Shown in pieces: positions 26,401 to 36,765 of a stretch of 64,000 nucleotides of DNA. This DNA is from Sipunculus nudus (Eukaryota; Annelida; Sipuncula; Golfingiida; Sipunculidae), in the NCBI GenBank assembly GCA_026874595.1, contig CM049306.1, forward strand, positions 106,841,142 to 106,905,141, written 5' to 3'. The notes beneath the pieces were generated by a model. It did not search any database, had not been told where the DNA came from, and worked only from the letters and a program-made list of their open reading frames with translations. Each line of letters begins with the position of its first letter. Within the stretch, counting starts at the first letter, position 1. A program made the translations under genes and the position numbers.

Positions 26401-26479
26401 GAACTTCTCTCCTACTCACTGTCTTCTAGTCTCGGGGTGCCTCAACGGCAAAGTGGACTTTCATCAGCCGCAGTGGTGA
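17257..26479 (+). CDS. DCAF10: DCAF10 (WDR32): WD40 substrate receptor of CUL4-DDB1 E3 ligase, whole gene span, six coding exons
   Basis: DCAF10 proteins are WD40 beta-propellers that dock on DDB1 and present substrates to CUL4-RBX1 ubiquitin ligases. Exons 17257-17447, 19618-19731, 20340-20537, 21700-22018, 22849-22908 and 25553-26479 join in phase into 602 residues (vertebrate protein about 560). WD-like blades lie near residues 53-88, 93-124, 130-165, 182-215, 275-305, 504-545 and 568-602. Blade 2 ends in LWDAR (W121-R124), the WDxR signature of DDB1-binding receptors. An acidic Ser-rich insert (about 306-500) separates blades 5 and 6, as in the vertebrate protein. Strings such as FLDNRVFATCSDDTT, WVKNIEY and FSPTHC match what I recall of human DCAF10. 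The start at 17257 is the first in-frame ATG in exon 1. An acceptor-like TTTACAG just upstream suggests a 5-prime exon that I did not find, so the N-terminus could be incomplete. Identification is very secure; the N-terminus is less so. Confidence 0.93.
17987..18564 (-). pseudogene. hAT-superfamily transposase fragment (C-terminal dimerisation domain)
   Basis: The minus-strand frame 18564-18049 contains TPAHFLANLLHPAYGG and the hAT C-terminal signature PASSASLKRAFSNFGYLQSKLRNKL. After a frameshift, AAKMVTCYRCLRGSHEMDW continues to a stop at 17987. hAT transposases cut and paste DNA; this copy lacks the N-terminal DNA-binding and most catalytic residues, so it is dead. It lies in DCAF10 intron 1, antisense to the gene. 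Confidence 0.9.
18795..18814 (-). mobile_element. Probable terminal inverted repeat of the hAT element
   Basis: Read on the minus strand this is CAGGGTTGGGAAAATGCCC, a plausible hAT terminus of CAGGG type, about 230 bp beyond the transposase remnant. I did not find the partner terminus or an 8-bp duplication, so the outer limits of the element are unknown. CCAGA-type short repeats lie just inside. Confidence 0.4.
19618..19731 (+). CDS. DCAF10: DCAF10 coding exon 2
   Basis: The acceptor ACATTTCAG ends at 19617 and the donor AG|GTGAGG follows 19731. The 114-nt exon continues the phase-2 GG of exon 1 as GGA. It encodes SLLVTACENKSILMFDPLNG, completing blade 1, then the AHLESVNCV start of blade 2. 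It ends in phase 2 (AG). Confidence 0.93.
20340..20537 (+). CDS. DCAF10: DCAF10 coding exon 3, with WDxR box
   Basis: The acceptor CTTTATCAG ends at 20339 and the donor GA|GTAAGT begins at 20538. The 198-nt exon encodes the rest of blade 2, including DDTTVKLWDAR, and all of blade 3 (GHANWVKNIEY to GFDGAIYKWNI). The WDAR tetrapeptide matches the DDB1-contact WDxR motif. Exon ends are phase 2 on both sides. Confidence 0.95.
21286..21519 (+). repeat. Perfect tandem duplication, 2 x 117 bp, in DCAF10 intron 3
   Basis: Units 21286-21402 and 21403-21519 look identical base for base (both begin GAAGCATCTCTTG and end GTATCTTCATA). Because 117 is a multiple of three, the antisense frame stays open through both copies, giving a false 121-residue ORF. 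Confidence 0.95.
21700..22018 (+). CDS. DCAF10: DCAF10 coding exon 4
   Basis: The acceptor TTTGTTTCAG ends at 21699 and the donor CAG|GTATCG follows 22018. The 319-nt exon encodes LMRAVLCPDGSKLIISS and GYLMVVHNLDL (blade 4), followed by a longer charged loop. The human protein has a Ser-rich loop at this position, so the loop sequence is lineage-specific. A decayed copy of the acceptor and first codons lies about 120 bp upstream. Confidence 0.93.
22849..22908 (+). CDS. DCAF10: DCAF10 coding exon 5 (60-nt micro-exon)
   Basis: A short 20-codon exon lies between TGTTTAAG (ending 22848, a non-CAG acceptor) and GAG|GTAAGC (donor after 22908). It encodes VHPQGWCVVSRNT, matching the LHPKGW-type strand of blade 5 that I recall from human DCAF10. 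Phase 0 on both sides joins exon 4 to exon 6 exactly. Confidence 0.9.
24075..25202 (+). mobile_element. Non-autonomous Tc1/mariner (Tigger/pogo)-like element in DCAF10 intron 5
   Basis: The left end CAGTGAACCCTTTCTGGGG and the right end, inverted, CAATGAAACCCAGGGC are imperfect terminal inverted repeats flanked on both sides by TA (24073-24074 and 25203-25204), the target duplication of Tc1/mariner elements. Both ends carry GTGTCC-type subterminal repeats (GGGGTGTCCACC and GGGTGTCCGCCC). No transposase frame is present. Confidence 0.7.
25553..26479 (+). CDS. DCAF10: DCAF10 terminal coding exon 6
   Basis: The acceptor TGATTTCCAG ends at 25552 and the reading frame runs to a stop at 26477-26479. 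It encodes WTCIHDVQEG (end of blade 5), a long Ser/Glu/Asp-rich low-complexity insert, then LTHYIQEPNVGTGYIKE and the last two blades, ending in KVDFHQPQW. The human protein closes with a similar YQPKF tail. The insert contains repeated Ser-Pro and Ser/acidic patches that look like phosphorylation or degron sites; that role is inference. Confidence 0.95.
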   Translation, partial: WTCIHDVQEGAKKNTDEFISPNSSYKDSDDNVNIGEKITTEAIINKEPTADSNVSGQTQGSNNPSPTSTDSAGRVSEVESLGSGRGDGPGPSGVRWVNVSITEPLDLPETSLSGADEAQTDSSQSDSSGESENQEHDSELGSSPSSSPTSATEALRSAPSPRLAQILMYIIRSGSPSVSARTIMFSGAGHTDNSQRHHLNSKIYKNSKHLTHYIQEPNVGTGYIKEMCFSSDGRLVCSPFAYGVRLLAFNPQCQELCDCVPQQPQQLYEVACNISHSNHVMTANFSPTHCLLVSGCLNGKVDFHQPQW

Positions 26480-26691
26480 CATCACACCTCATAAGGTGAT
26501 GTCATTTGTTACTTGATGACATCAAATTCACCTGTTGTTGTCCTTTGTATACATTATGGTGTAATACTTGAAACTGGGAAATACATAGATCGCCAAGGAA
26601 AACTTGTCTCATCCACTTCCGAACAAAATGAATTGGTTATCTGTATCATCAGCATTAGTGAATCAAGAAAATAGAAGGCATTATATGTAAA

Positions 26692-26697
26692 AATAAA
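26692..26697 (+). terminator. Candidate DCAF10 polyadenylation signal AATAAA
   Basis: The first canonical AATAAA after the DCAF10 stop codon lies 213 nt downstream and is followed by a GT-rich stretch near 26697-26730. It would give a short 3-prime UTR. A longer UTR using later sites cannot be excluded. Confidence 0.5.
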
Positions 26698-26728
26698 GTG
26701 AGGTTTCTTTATGGTACCTTCATGGTTT

Positions 26729-26767
<39 letters not shown>
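26729..26767 (+). repeat. (TA)n microsatellite followed by ATT-rich tract
   Basis: About 18 TA repeats followed by ATT/ATG-rich low-complexity DNA to about 26830, just downstream of the candidate DCAF10 polyadenylation signal. Confidence 0.95.
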
Positions 26768-27359
26768 ATTATTATGATTATTATTATGAATATGATTATC
26801 ATTATTATTATCATATTATTATATTATTTGATAAATGCATTTTCACTTGAATTCTTATTTGAAACCAGATACAAAGATATGTGTGTATATTATAAGAAGT
26901 AGCTGGGCCTATGGAGCTGCTAAAATCATTATTATGATATTGTAGAAATTATTACATGGTTCAAATGTTTATTATTATATTTCTAAGAATGTAATACAAG
27001 TGCTTTTGAAAGTCACATGCTTTCAGCTCTGCTATTGCATAACTACTTGAAGCTCTGCATTTAAGTTCAAGTGCAACATTGCAAATGCATTTTAACAAAG
27101 AATGGATTATATATATATTAGATTATATATGAATGTATATATAGCAGGGGTGGTTGTGTAATGATTAATTGCCCAGATTCAGTTCGTTATCTGCAGACAC
27201 ATCTATATAGAAAGGAGTTGTTTTGGTAATTCTGGTTACAGCCAATATTTCTAGATTTGTATAAATGTATTATTCTATTATATATTTATAAAATAATGAA
27301 CATGATGTATATTTGAATTGTACACTAGTAGGGGTACTTTTTGATGGAACCCTGTATTT

Positions 27360-27950
27360 TACACTCCCATTATCCAGACACGTCAAGCCCACTCCTTCAC
27401 CATTGACAAACAGAACACTCCATTGAGTTTGGTACTTTATATTGTAACACTGAAACTAGACTGGATACTACAACACTTTCTACAGTGTGCATGTAGTCTA
27501 GCTACTTCCTGCTGTAACAATGAGTACAATCTATGTCTAGTACTTCACCACTGTCAGAAGTCAGTATTTAGACTCAAGTTGCTACATTGTACTATAACAC
27601 TGTCTGCAGTAGGTATCTAATCAAGGCACATAACACTTTAGTAAGTACTACAATCAGGTACTTCAAAACAAAACTGTCAGTATTTAAACTTCAAGTTGAT
27701 ACATTGTACTATACCACTGTCTGCAGTCAGTTTTTAAGGTACATAACACTGTAGCAGTTACTACAGTCAGTATCTAGTCTGGGTATTTTATATTGTAGCA
27801 CTGGCTAAAAGCAGTATCTAGTCTAGATATCATAACATTGTGTACAGTCAGTATATAGTCTGTATACCATAACATTGTCTGTAATCAGTATCTTGTTGGG
27901 ATACTGAAACATTCTTCAGTCAGTGTCTAGTCCAGGAACTTTGCACAAAA
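27360..27950 (+). repeat. Degenerate tandem repeat, period roughly 50 bp
   Basis: Repeated blocks such as GTCAGTATCTAGTCT, CATAACATTGT and CACTGTCTGCAGT recur about ten times with substitutions and indels. The frame at 27423-27620 lies inside it and is not credible. Confidence 0.6.
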
Positions 27951-28313
27951 ACTTGTGTTCTGTTATAGCATTTTGGAGTACACATTGGTTTCATTTATAA
28001 ATCAATGGCACATCATGTAATTGTGAGAGAGGTGAATTAGATAAACCATAAAAGTATGCTTGTCTTGTCTTTGTTTTGCGTAGCAGGGACCCTCCTTTCT
28101 TCCAATGGAACTTTGTTTACAAAGCATGCTCTACAGCAGCTAGACCTTTAGTTTTGTATACATAAATTTGTCCCCGGGCACATTCTCTTACGGTTTATGA
28201 AGTTATTTTGTCCCTGTGTTATAAAAGTAAGATACAAAAGATAGTTCTTACTACTGAAGCTGTTAGTAACCCATCAATCCTACTCATATTACAGCCATTA
28301 GAAAATGATCTCC

Positions 28314-30470
28314 TTTTTAGCTCAACTGACTAAGTCATCTGATCTGTAGCCATCTAGCCATCTGTCCGTTAACAGGGCACAAATCGTAACCGCTGGACCT
28401 GGAATCTTCTAACTTGACATCCAGGGAGGTCCATGAAAATTCTCTTTGAAAACCTGGAATAAGGTCTCTGTTACCAGTATTCTTTGATCTATGGGGCTCT
28501 GAAGTACCCCCAGAATAATAGAAAATTTGATACAAAAGCTCAAGTATCTGAACAACTAATGCATTGATCACCATGATTCTGTGCACAGATATTGATCATG
28601 GAGTGTTTCATCAGTTTCTGCAGACTGGTGTCGCTACCTGTGTTTTTAGCGAACCTGTGTGCTTATGCGATGGTGTGGCGTCGTTCGGCGTCTGTACATT
28701 AACCTATACTATCTTAAAAACGGCAAGAGTTAGCATCAGGAAATTTTATGCAAAAAATTTGTCATCTAAGATACTCTATCGGATTTTGCTTATTTTTTGG
28801 CTAACTGCATTTTCTTAGATTTTATGGGGAAAAAGCTAAAAAAGCTTTAAAAATCTTCTTCTCCAAAACTGTTCAGCCAAATTGTCCAATATTTCACAGA
28901 AATGATCCCTGGAACAATCTCTCTCAAGTTTGTTCGAATGGTTTAAGTTCGGTGATTTTTGGCTGAGTTACAGATAGTTGAACTTAGTCATCTGTCCAAA
29001 AAAGCATACTAAAATTACAATCTTAGAAACTGCTGGAGCTATCATCACCAAATTTTATACTAATGTTGGTCACATGAGTCATATCTGAAATTGAGGTATT
29101 GGTGGTGCCACCTGCATCAGTATTTTTTTATACGGGGGTCATCAGTGCCCATATCATACTGACAGCTACAAAAAACTTCCTCTCTGAAACCATACGGTCA
29201 AATTGTTTAATATCGCATGAGTCATATCTGAAATTGAGGTATTGGTGGTGCCACCTGCATCGGTATTTTTTTATACGGGGGTCATTAGTGCCCATATCAT
29301 ACTGACAGCTACAAAAAACTTCTTCTCTGAAACCATACGGTCAAATTGTTTAATATCGCACAGAAATGATCCTAGGGTAATGCTTTTTAGCGAACCTGTG
29401 AGCTTATGCGATGGTGCGGCATCGTCCGTCGTGTGTCGTGCGTCGTCTGTACGTTAACCATACTTATCTCGAAAACAGCAGGAGTTAGCATCACCAAATA
29501 TTTTGCAAATAGTCAGTCATCCAAAAAACTATATCGGATTTTGTTTTTTTTTTTCTAACTGCATTTTCTTAAATTTTATAGGGAAAAAGCTGAAAAAGCT
29601 TTAAAAATCTTCTTCTCCAAAATTGTCCAGCCAAATTGTCCAATATTTCACAGAAATCCTCCCTGGAACAATCTTTCTCAAGTTTGTTCGAATGGTTTCA
29701 GTTCGGAGATTTTTGGCCGAGTTACAGGAGGTTGAACTTTGTTAACTGTGCAAAAAAGCATATTAAAATTTAAATCTCAGAAACGGCTGGAGCTATCATC
29801 ACCAAATTTTATGCCAATGTTGGTCACATAGGTCATGTCTGAAATTGAGGTATTGGTGGGGCCACCTGCATCGGCCTTTGTTGTACGGGGTCATCAGTGC
29901 CTGTATCACACTGAGGGCTACAAAAAACTTCTTCTCTGAAACCATATGGCAAAAATGTTTAATTTCACACAGAAATAATCCTAGGGTAGTGCTTTCTGAT
30001 ATTTGTTCAAATGGTGTCTTTTCAGTGACTTTTGGCTAAGTTATTGGAAGTTTAATTTAGTCATATGCCATAACAGCCCATTTTAGCTCAGTGGCTACAA
30101 AGATCTTCTTCTGCCAAATTCTGAAATCTCACACATTAATTATCCTCAGATGTTGATAATTCAAGTTTGTTCAAATGGTTTTGGTTCAATGCTTTTTGGC
30201 TGAGTTACGGGAAGCTAAACTTAACCAGTTTGCTGTATCTTCCTATATGAGTTATTAACCTGCAAAACGTTTTTCGACTGATGCCACTGAAGCCAATTTG
30301 TTAAATATTTTATGAGAATAATCCCTCTTATAATAATTGTCATTAATGGTTCCAGATAAATGATTTTTGGCTGAATTATGGAGATTGAATTGAGTCATTT
30401 TACCATATATGTTAGCTGTGTTATGCTGTTACATCTGGCCTGGCACCAGTTTATCAGCATCTATTACATC
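28314..30470 (+). mobile_element. Nested copies of TTTTTAG-ended molluscan repeat family
   Basis: A terminus TTTTTAGCTCAACTGAC begins at 28314. Two further same-sense starts TTTTTAGCGAACCTGTG begin at 28643 and 29384, each followed by CG-rich subterminal DNA, then AAAAATCTTCTTCTCC and TCACAGAAAT. The second and third starts form direct repeats of about 740-755 bp. I recall closely similar elements as very common in bivalve and gastropod genomes. No protein is encoded. Confidence 0.65.
29078..29363 (+). repeat. Tandem duplication, 2 x 143 bp
   Basis: The block starting GTCATATCTGAAATTGAGG, containing GGTGGTGCCACCTGCATC and ATACGGGGGTCAT, occurs at 29078 and again at 29221 with few differences. 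The period is the same as the half-unit of the larger arrays downstream. Confidence 0.9.
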
Positions 30471-30977
30471 ATGTCACTAGACATTTAGATTTCAGGTTAT
30501 CTTTGGTTAATATTGACAAGAAAGATTTTTTAAAAGCTTTTAAAAAATTAAGATTTATGATTTAAATTATGCATCATACCAGGCAATGTTACAATCATGA
30601 ATGTTCTGCTCTCTGTGGCTATATAAAGACAACTGTATGATGATTATAAATTATTGGTATCCCTACTCAACTTAATTCAAGAATTTGCAATCAGTAAAAT
30701 AAATCTGTATTTTAATTTTGCATTCGAATGCATGCATAATAATTTTACATATATTCCTGATTTCTTTTTTTTATAAAAAGTCAACTGAAAAGCATTTTGT
30801 TTCGGGGAAATAAATTTCAAAGTTATTTCAAGTAGGGACCACTTTTGTGTACAGATGGCAGCATTTGGTTTACCATTGGCAGATTGCCAGTGCCTTGATG
30901 TTGGCCATTAGCCAAGATGATGTCAGCTCTATAAATAGTTTTAGCACAGTGCCAGGATTGGAATAAGTGCAGCCAGG

Positions 30978-31215
30978 TATAGGTCAAGAGTTCACTCAGT
31001 GCAGTAGCTGCATTCTATTTATAGCTTTGGCAGACTGCTCACTGCATCATATTTGGCACCCAAGTTCAGCCTGAATCTATTTATAGCTTTGGCAGACTGC
31101 CTACTGTGTCAGATTATGCAACAGGTCAAGAGTTCACTCAGTGCAGCCAGGTACAGGTCAAAAGTTCACTCAGTCTAGCCAGGTGCAGGTCAAGAGTTCA
31201 CTCAGTGCAGTAGCT
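30978..31215 (+). repeat. Short direct repeats AGGTCAAGAGTTCACTCAG
   Basis: AGGTCAAGAGTTCACTCAGT or a one-base variant recurs about four times. It is interleaved with a duplicated block TATTTATAGCTTTGGCAGAC. Confidence 0.8.
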
Positions 31216-31317
31216 TGAGGCAGCAATTTGTCACAGGTCACTTGGGGGCAACTGCCTTATTCACCTAAGCCTTCTCAGCCCAGTGCATCAAACTCTGGGG
31301 AAGTTTGACCTGTCTAT

Positions 31318-32420
31318 GCTTCTTTGATGGTATTTTCATTTGCAAGACAGGTGGTGCCACCTACATTGACATTTGCAGTGTATGCGCCTGCTTATTTCTA
31401 CAGAGGAATTTGATACATCAGCCTAAAATTGGGCATGTTTATACATATCGGGTAGCTTTATAGTGTACAAGACTGGTGGCGCCACCTACAATAATTATTG
31501 CACAGTGTATGTCCCTGCTTATTTCACAGGAGGGGTTGGACATATCAGTCTGACATTGGGCATATTTATATATCTCTTCGTTGTATATAAGACTGGTGGT
31601 GCCAACTACAATCATTGTATCTGCCAAAACAGAGTTTTGCGTATATACTCTGTTTTCAGTTGGATGCCGTTGCTGCAGCAATTGCCGCATAGGTTTCCGG
31701 AGAACTACTCCATAACCACTGGGCAGAATTTTTTAAAATTAGGAATTATGGTTGGTCACATGTGAACTGCTGCGCCCTGATTTTTGGTTGACCTCTGACC
31801 TTTCCTTTCTGCCCAGCGTTCATTTGTGCGTCTGTTTCCACACATAAACCCACATATCTTGGGAACCGTTAGACCGATCAGGCTAAAAATTTTGCACAAA
31901 TGTAGCACTTTGATAGCTTTATAACATGCACTAAAAATGGTGGCTCCACCTGCAACCATTTTTGCACAGCGTCCACCTGTTTATCTGCCTTGGGATAAAA
32001 TCACTCATATCTCAGCAGTTGTTTGACTTTTCTACCTGAAATTTTGCAGGTTTATACATTCTGGACAGCTTTCTCGATTTTATGACAGGTGGCGCCACCT
32101 ACATTCAGGTTTACTCTGCAGACATCCAAGCTCATATCTCAGGAATTGTTTTACCGATTGGGCCAAAATTTTGCATGTGTATAGATCTCACATAGCTCTT
32201 CATCATAGGCAAAAGTGGTGGCGCAACCTGCAACCATTTTTGCACAGGGTCCATCTGTTCATCTGCTATGGGATAAAATCACTCATATCTCAGAAGTGGT
32301 TTGACTTATCGACCTGATATTTTGCAGGTTTATACATCCTGGACAGCTTTCTCAATTTTATGACAGGTGGCACCACCTGCATTCACGTTTACTCTGCAGT
32401 TATCCAAGCTCATATCTCTA
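31318..32420 (+). repeat. GGTGGCGCCACC-family repeat, first block
   Basis: It contains GGTGGCGCCACC at 31475 and 32088 and close variants at 31350, 31595, 31939, 32217 and 32366. The shared context is TTTTGCA, CTCATATCTC and GACAGCTTTCTC. Part of it (from about 31740) matches, inverted, the end of the copy at 51.2-52.3 kb. Non-coding. Confidence 0.85.
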
Positions 32421-32689
32421 GCGTCATCTGGTGCTGATATGTGAAAGAATATTCCTGTCTTTCCTTCTCAATCTGCTGCCTCTTTCAGTTGTTTTATAAA
32501 CTTAACTGGGTCAAGGTGAAGGTCAGCAAGGGCTACATGGAGAAAGATGACATGGGGCAACCTTGGGCTTGTGATCTTGACAAGAATGCAATTCTGTCGA
32601 AGTAGAAGGCCCAAATTGGTTTGTATTCTTTATTTTTGGACAGCAGCATGTGTTATAATGAGAACATCTCATTGTTTACATATTACACC

Positions 32690-32890
32690 AAACTATATTA
32701 AGAACTGTATTGGCTACCTGTAAGATTGTAATCATTTCCAGTACAAAATCCTCTGTCTTATTTATAAAGCTTTCCATGAACAAGCTCCTGCCACCCATAG
32801 AATTGTTAGAAGTGTACAATACAACCCACAGAGGAGTCCGAGACATGACTACTCATTGACATTGTTACGTAAATATTTTGCTCTGGGGGA
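32690..32890 (+). pseudogene. Fragment of non-LTR retrotransposon 3-prime coding end
   Basis: Conceptual translation in shifting frames gives LYWLPV, FQYKILCLIYKAFHEQAPA and a NPQRSPRHDYSLTLL-like tail, the conserved C-terminal segment of CR1/Jockey-type ORF2 proteins. It is short and broken. Confidence 0.7.
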
Positions 32891-33388
32891 AACGGGCTAA
32901 TCCTGGGTTTGAACCCCTATCAGATGGGCACATGTCTGGCTTCACTAGCAAGACAGTTTGGTCTGCTTTTATGTGCACCTAACCACATAATGTATATGTG
33001 ATATGGGCCTATTTGATAGAGCCAAATGAAATGGTTCAGAGAAACCACTTCACTAAATCTTAAATCCCTTGATAGGGGAAAAGTTATGTAAAATCAAGTA
33101 TTATGTTTATGAAGGGGAAACCTAGGTATTCAGCGGCAGTTATTTATGAGAAAGGCAAAGAAATTAAGCTAAATATTGTGTTTATAAATAAAGGAAATTG
33201 CTTATATAATGTTTAACTACCCCTGAGCTTGACACTGCCACCAAGTCTGAGGCAGTAAACTACATGACCTTTGCCAAGAATCTGGGAGCATCATGATTAA
33301 GCAGCGATGGTAGGAGATACATTGTTACAAGTTTGGCTTGTTCTTGCAGGGCCGGTATGACTTGAGGGCATACACCCAGGGCAGACTA

Positions 33389-33930
33389 TTTTTAGTGAAC
33401 CTGTGAGCTTATGCGATGGCGCAGCGTCATCCGTCCGTCGTCAGCCGTCCGCCGTCCAGGGCTGGCTTTCCGCCGTCCATGGCTGTAAGTCAGAAACCGT
33501 TGGAGCTAGCAGCTCCAAATTACATGTAAGAATTAGTCACATGTGAAACTTGGTGCCCTGGAGCTTATTATTGGGTATCTGCATTAATTTAGATTTTATA
33601 GAGAAAAAGCTGAAAAACCTTTAAAAATCTTTCTCCGAAACTGTCCAGCCAAATTGTCCAATATTTCACAGAAATTTTCCTTGGAACAATCTCTTTCAAG
33701 TTTGTTCAAATGGTTCCAGTTCGGAGATTTTTGGCCGAGTCACAGGAAGTTGAACTTAGTCATCTGTGCAAAAAAGCATACTAAACTTAAAATCTCAGAA
33801 ATGGCTAGAGGTATAATCACCAAATTTTATACCAATGTTTGTCACATATGTCATTTTGAGGTATTGGTGGCACCACCTACATTGATGTGTTTTTTACAAG
33901 CGAAAATGTAGTTTTAAACTCTTCAAGCTT
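33389..33930 (+). mobile_element. Third copy of the TTTTTAG-ended repeat
   Basis: It begins TTTTTAGTGAACCTGTGAG followed by the GCGATGGCGCAGCGTC CG-rich segment and the same interior as the copies at 28643 and 29384. The frame at 33654-33911 is inside it. Confidence 0.7.
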
Positions 33931-34186
33931 ATACACTGATTTATGATGAAACTGTTAAGCTGATTGGTTTAAACTTTACAAGAATTATTCTATGGTAGGG
34001 TTCCGCCAGTTTTATAAGAATATATTAGGTAAATACAGCTTTAAAAAAGCATTGTAGCCAATTGAAAAAAGGCTTTCTGTATTTGAAAACAGATTTGACA
34101 ACTTGCTGAGTTTCAGCAGCCAAGTCAAGAGGTCACTCAGTACAAACAGGTGGGGTCCAGACATCACCATGGCAACTGACCTGGCT

Positions 34187-34285
34187 GGGGGGGGGGGGGT
34201 GTCTAGACAATGTGTCTAGATGTCTAGACGCTGTGTCTAGATGTCTAGACGCTGTGTCTAGACGTCTAGACACAATGTTTAGATG
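34187..34285 (+). repeat. Poly-G run followed by TGTCTAGA minisatellite
   Basis: Thirteen G are followed by about 85 bp in which GTCTAGAC or TCTAGATGTCTAGA recurs with an internal period of about 22 bp. Each unit is itself palindromic, so the tract can fold into hairpins. Confidence 0.9.
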
Positions 34286-34379
34286 CAGAATTCCCAGATT
34301 ATTGGAACTATATCATTAACTGTTTGAAAAAACTTGGTTTGCATTTTAAGCGAATCAGGTTTATCATCAAGTCACATAT

Positions 34380-36765
34380 GAACTGCAGGTTTATACATCC
34401 TGGACAGTTTTCTCGATTTTCTGAAAGGTGGCGCCACCTACATTCATGTTTACTCTGCAGACATCCAAGCTCATATCTCTGGAACCGTTTGACCGATTGG
34501 GCCAAAATTTTGCATGTGTATGGATCTCAGATAGCCCTTCATCAAAGGCAAAACTGGTGGTGCCACCTGCAACCATTTATACACAGCACCCATCTGTTCC
34601 TCTGTCTTTGGATAAAATCACTCATATCTCAGCAGTGGTTTGATTTATCTACCTGAAATTTTGCAGGTTTACACATCCTGGACAGTTTTCTCGATTTTCT
34701 GAAAGGTGGCGCCACCTATATTCACATTTACTCTGCAGACTTCCAAGCTCATATCTCTGGAACCGTTTGACCGATTTGGCCAAAATTTTGCATGTGCATA
34801 AGATCTCACATGGCTCTTCATCATAGGCAAAACTGGTGGCGCCACCTGCAAACATTTATGCACAGCATCCATCTGTTCATCTGCCTTGGGATAAAATCAC
34901 TCATATCTCAGCAGTGGTTGTTTGACTTATCGACCTGATATTTTGCAGGTTTACACATCCTGGACAGTTTTCTCGATTTTCTGAAAGGTGGCGCCACCTA
35001 CATTCACATTTACTCTGCAGACTTCCAAGCTCATATCTCTAGAACCGTTTGACCGATTGGGCCAAAATTTTGCATGTGCATAAGATCTCACATAGCTCTT
35101 CATCATAGGCAAAACTGGTGGCGCCACCTGCAAACATTTATGCACAGCATCCATCTGTTCATCTGCCTTGGGATAAAATCACTCATATCTCAGCAGTGGT
35201 TGTTTGACTTATCGACCTGATATTTTGCAGGTTTATACATCCTGGGCAGCTTTCTCGATTTTATGACAGGTGGCGCCACCTACATTCACATTTACTGTGC
35301 ATACATCCAAGCTCATATCTCGGGAACCGTTTGAACGATTTGGCCAAAATTTTGCATGTGTATAGATCTCACATAGCTATTCATCATGGGCAAAACTGGT
35401 GGCGCCACCTGCAACCATTTATGCACAGCGTCCATCTGTTCATCTGCCTTGGGATAAAATTGCTCATATCTCAGCAGTGGTTTGACTTATCCACCTGAAA
35501 TTTTGCAGGTTTATACATCCTGGACAGCTTTCTCAATTTATGACAGGTGGCGCCACCTACATTCACGTTTAAGCTGCAGACATCCATGCTAATATGCAAC
35601 ACACCTCACTCTATTCCCCTTGCCACTTATTCCATGCCTCACTTCACCCGTTCCACTCTGATTTCTGCGGATACACATAGTCGCTTGTCGACTACCCATA
35701 TTCTAGTTTTAAAATGTCCTAGTCTGAAACATGTGAACCGGTGCCTAACCAATTTGCAATGACCTCTGACATTTCCTCTCTGCAGTGCATCCATCTGTAA
35801 ATCAGTGTGTACACATAAAACCACATATCTTTGTACTCATTTGACCAATCAGGCTGAAATTTTGCACCAATGTAGCTTTTGGATAACTTTATATCATACA
35901 ATTAACTGGTGGTGCCACCTGCAACCATTTTTGCACAGCGTCCATCTGTTTGCCTTGGGTTAAAATTACTCATATCTGTGCAGTGGTTTTACTTATCCAC
36001 CTGAAATTTTGCATGTGTATACATCCTGGATAGCTTTCTTGATTTTATGACAGCTGGCGTCACCTACATTCACTTTCAGGCTGCTGACATCCAGGCTTAT
36101 ATCTCAGGACTGGTTTGACATATCCTCTTAAAATTTTGCATATATATGAATCTCATATAGCTCTTTATTATAGGCACCACCTGCAACCATTTTTGCACAG
36201 TGTCCATCTGTTTGTCTAGCTTAGGATAAAATTAATCCTATCTCGGCAGTGGTTTGACTTACCTGCCTAAAATTTTTCATGTATATGCATCTTGGATAGC
36301 TTTCTGGATTTTGTGGCAAGTGAGAGACATCCAATCTAATAGCTCAGGACTGGTTTGACACATCCCCCTGAAATTTTGCATGTGTATAGATCTCACATAT
36401 CCTCCTAAAATTTTGCATGTGTATAGATCTCATATAGCTCTTTATGCTGCTGTCCAGTCACCACTTGCAACTATTTTTGCACAGCATCCTGTTTGTCTGC
36501 TGTGGGTTAAAATCACTCATCTCTGCAGTGGTTTGACTTATCTGCCTAAAATTTTGCATATATATGCATCTTGGATAGCTATCTGGAATTTTTGGAAGGT
36601 GGCGCCACCTACATACACATTCAGCTGCAGACATCCATGCTAATATGCAACACATTTCACTCTATTTCCCCTTGCCACTAAATCCATGCCTCACTTCACC
36701 CGTCCCACTCTGATTTAGGCGGATTCACATAGTCGCTTGTCGACTACCCGTATTCTAGTTGATAA
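34380..36765 (+). repeat. Main tandem array of about 281-bp units with GGTGGCGCCACC palindromes
   Basis: Perfect GGTGGCGCCACC starts at 34427, 34705, 34835, 34987, 35117, 35269, 35398, 35546 and 36598, with a GGTGGTGCCACC variant at 34555. Spacings between 34427 and 35546 alternate near 128-130 and 148-152 bp, so the unit is a dimer of about 281 bp. Two related edges end GTCGACTACCC(A/G)TATTCTAGTT, at about 35708 and 36760. Frames inside the array repeat the same false protein and are not genes. Confidence 0.92.

Noticed and set aside
34308-35154. Near-identical 60-70 residue frames on the minus strand
   Set aside because: They are translations of the 281-bp palindrome units and their similarity is explained by tandem repetition.
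28314-36765. CRISPR-like array of regularly spaced repeats
   Set aside because: The host is a eukaryote, the spacers are themselves repeats, and the period is about 140 bp; it is a satellite-like element.
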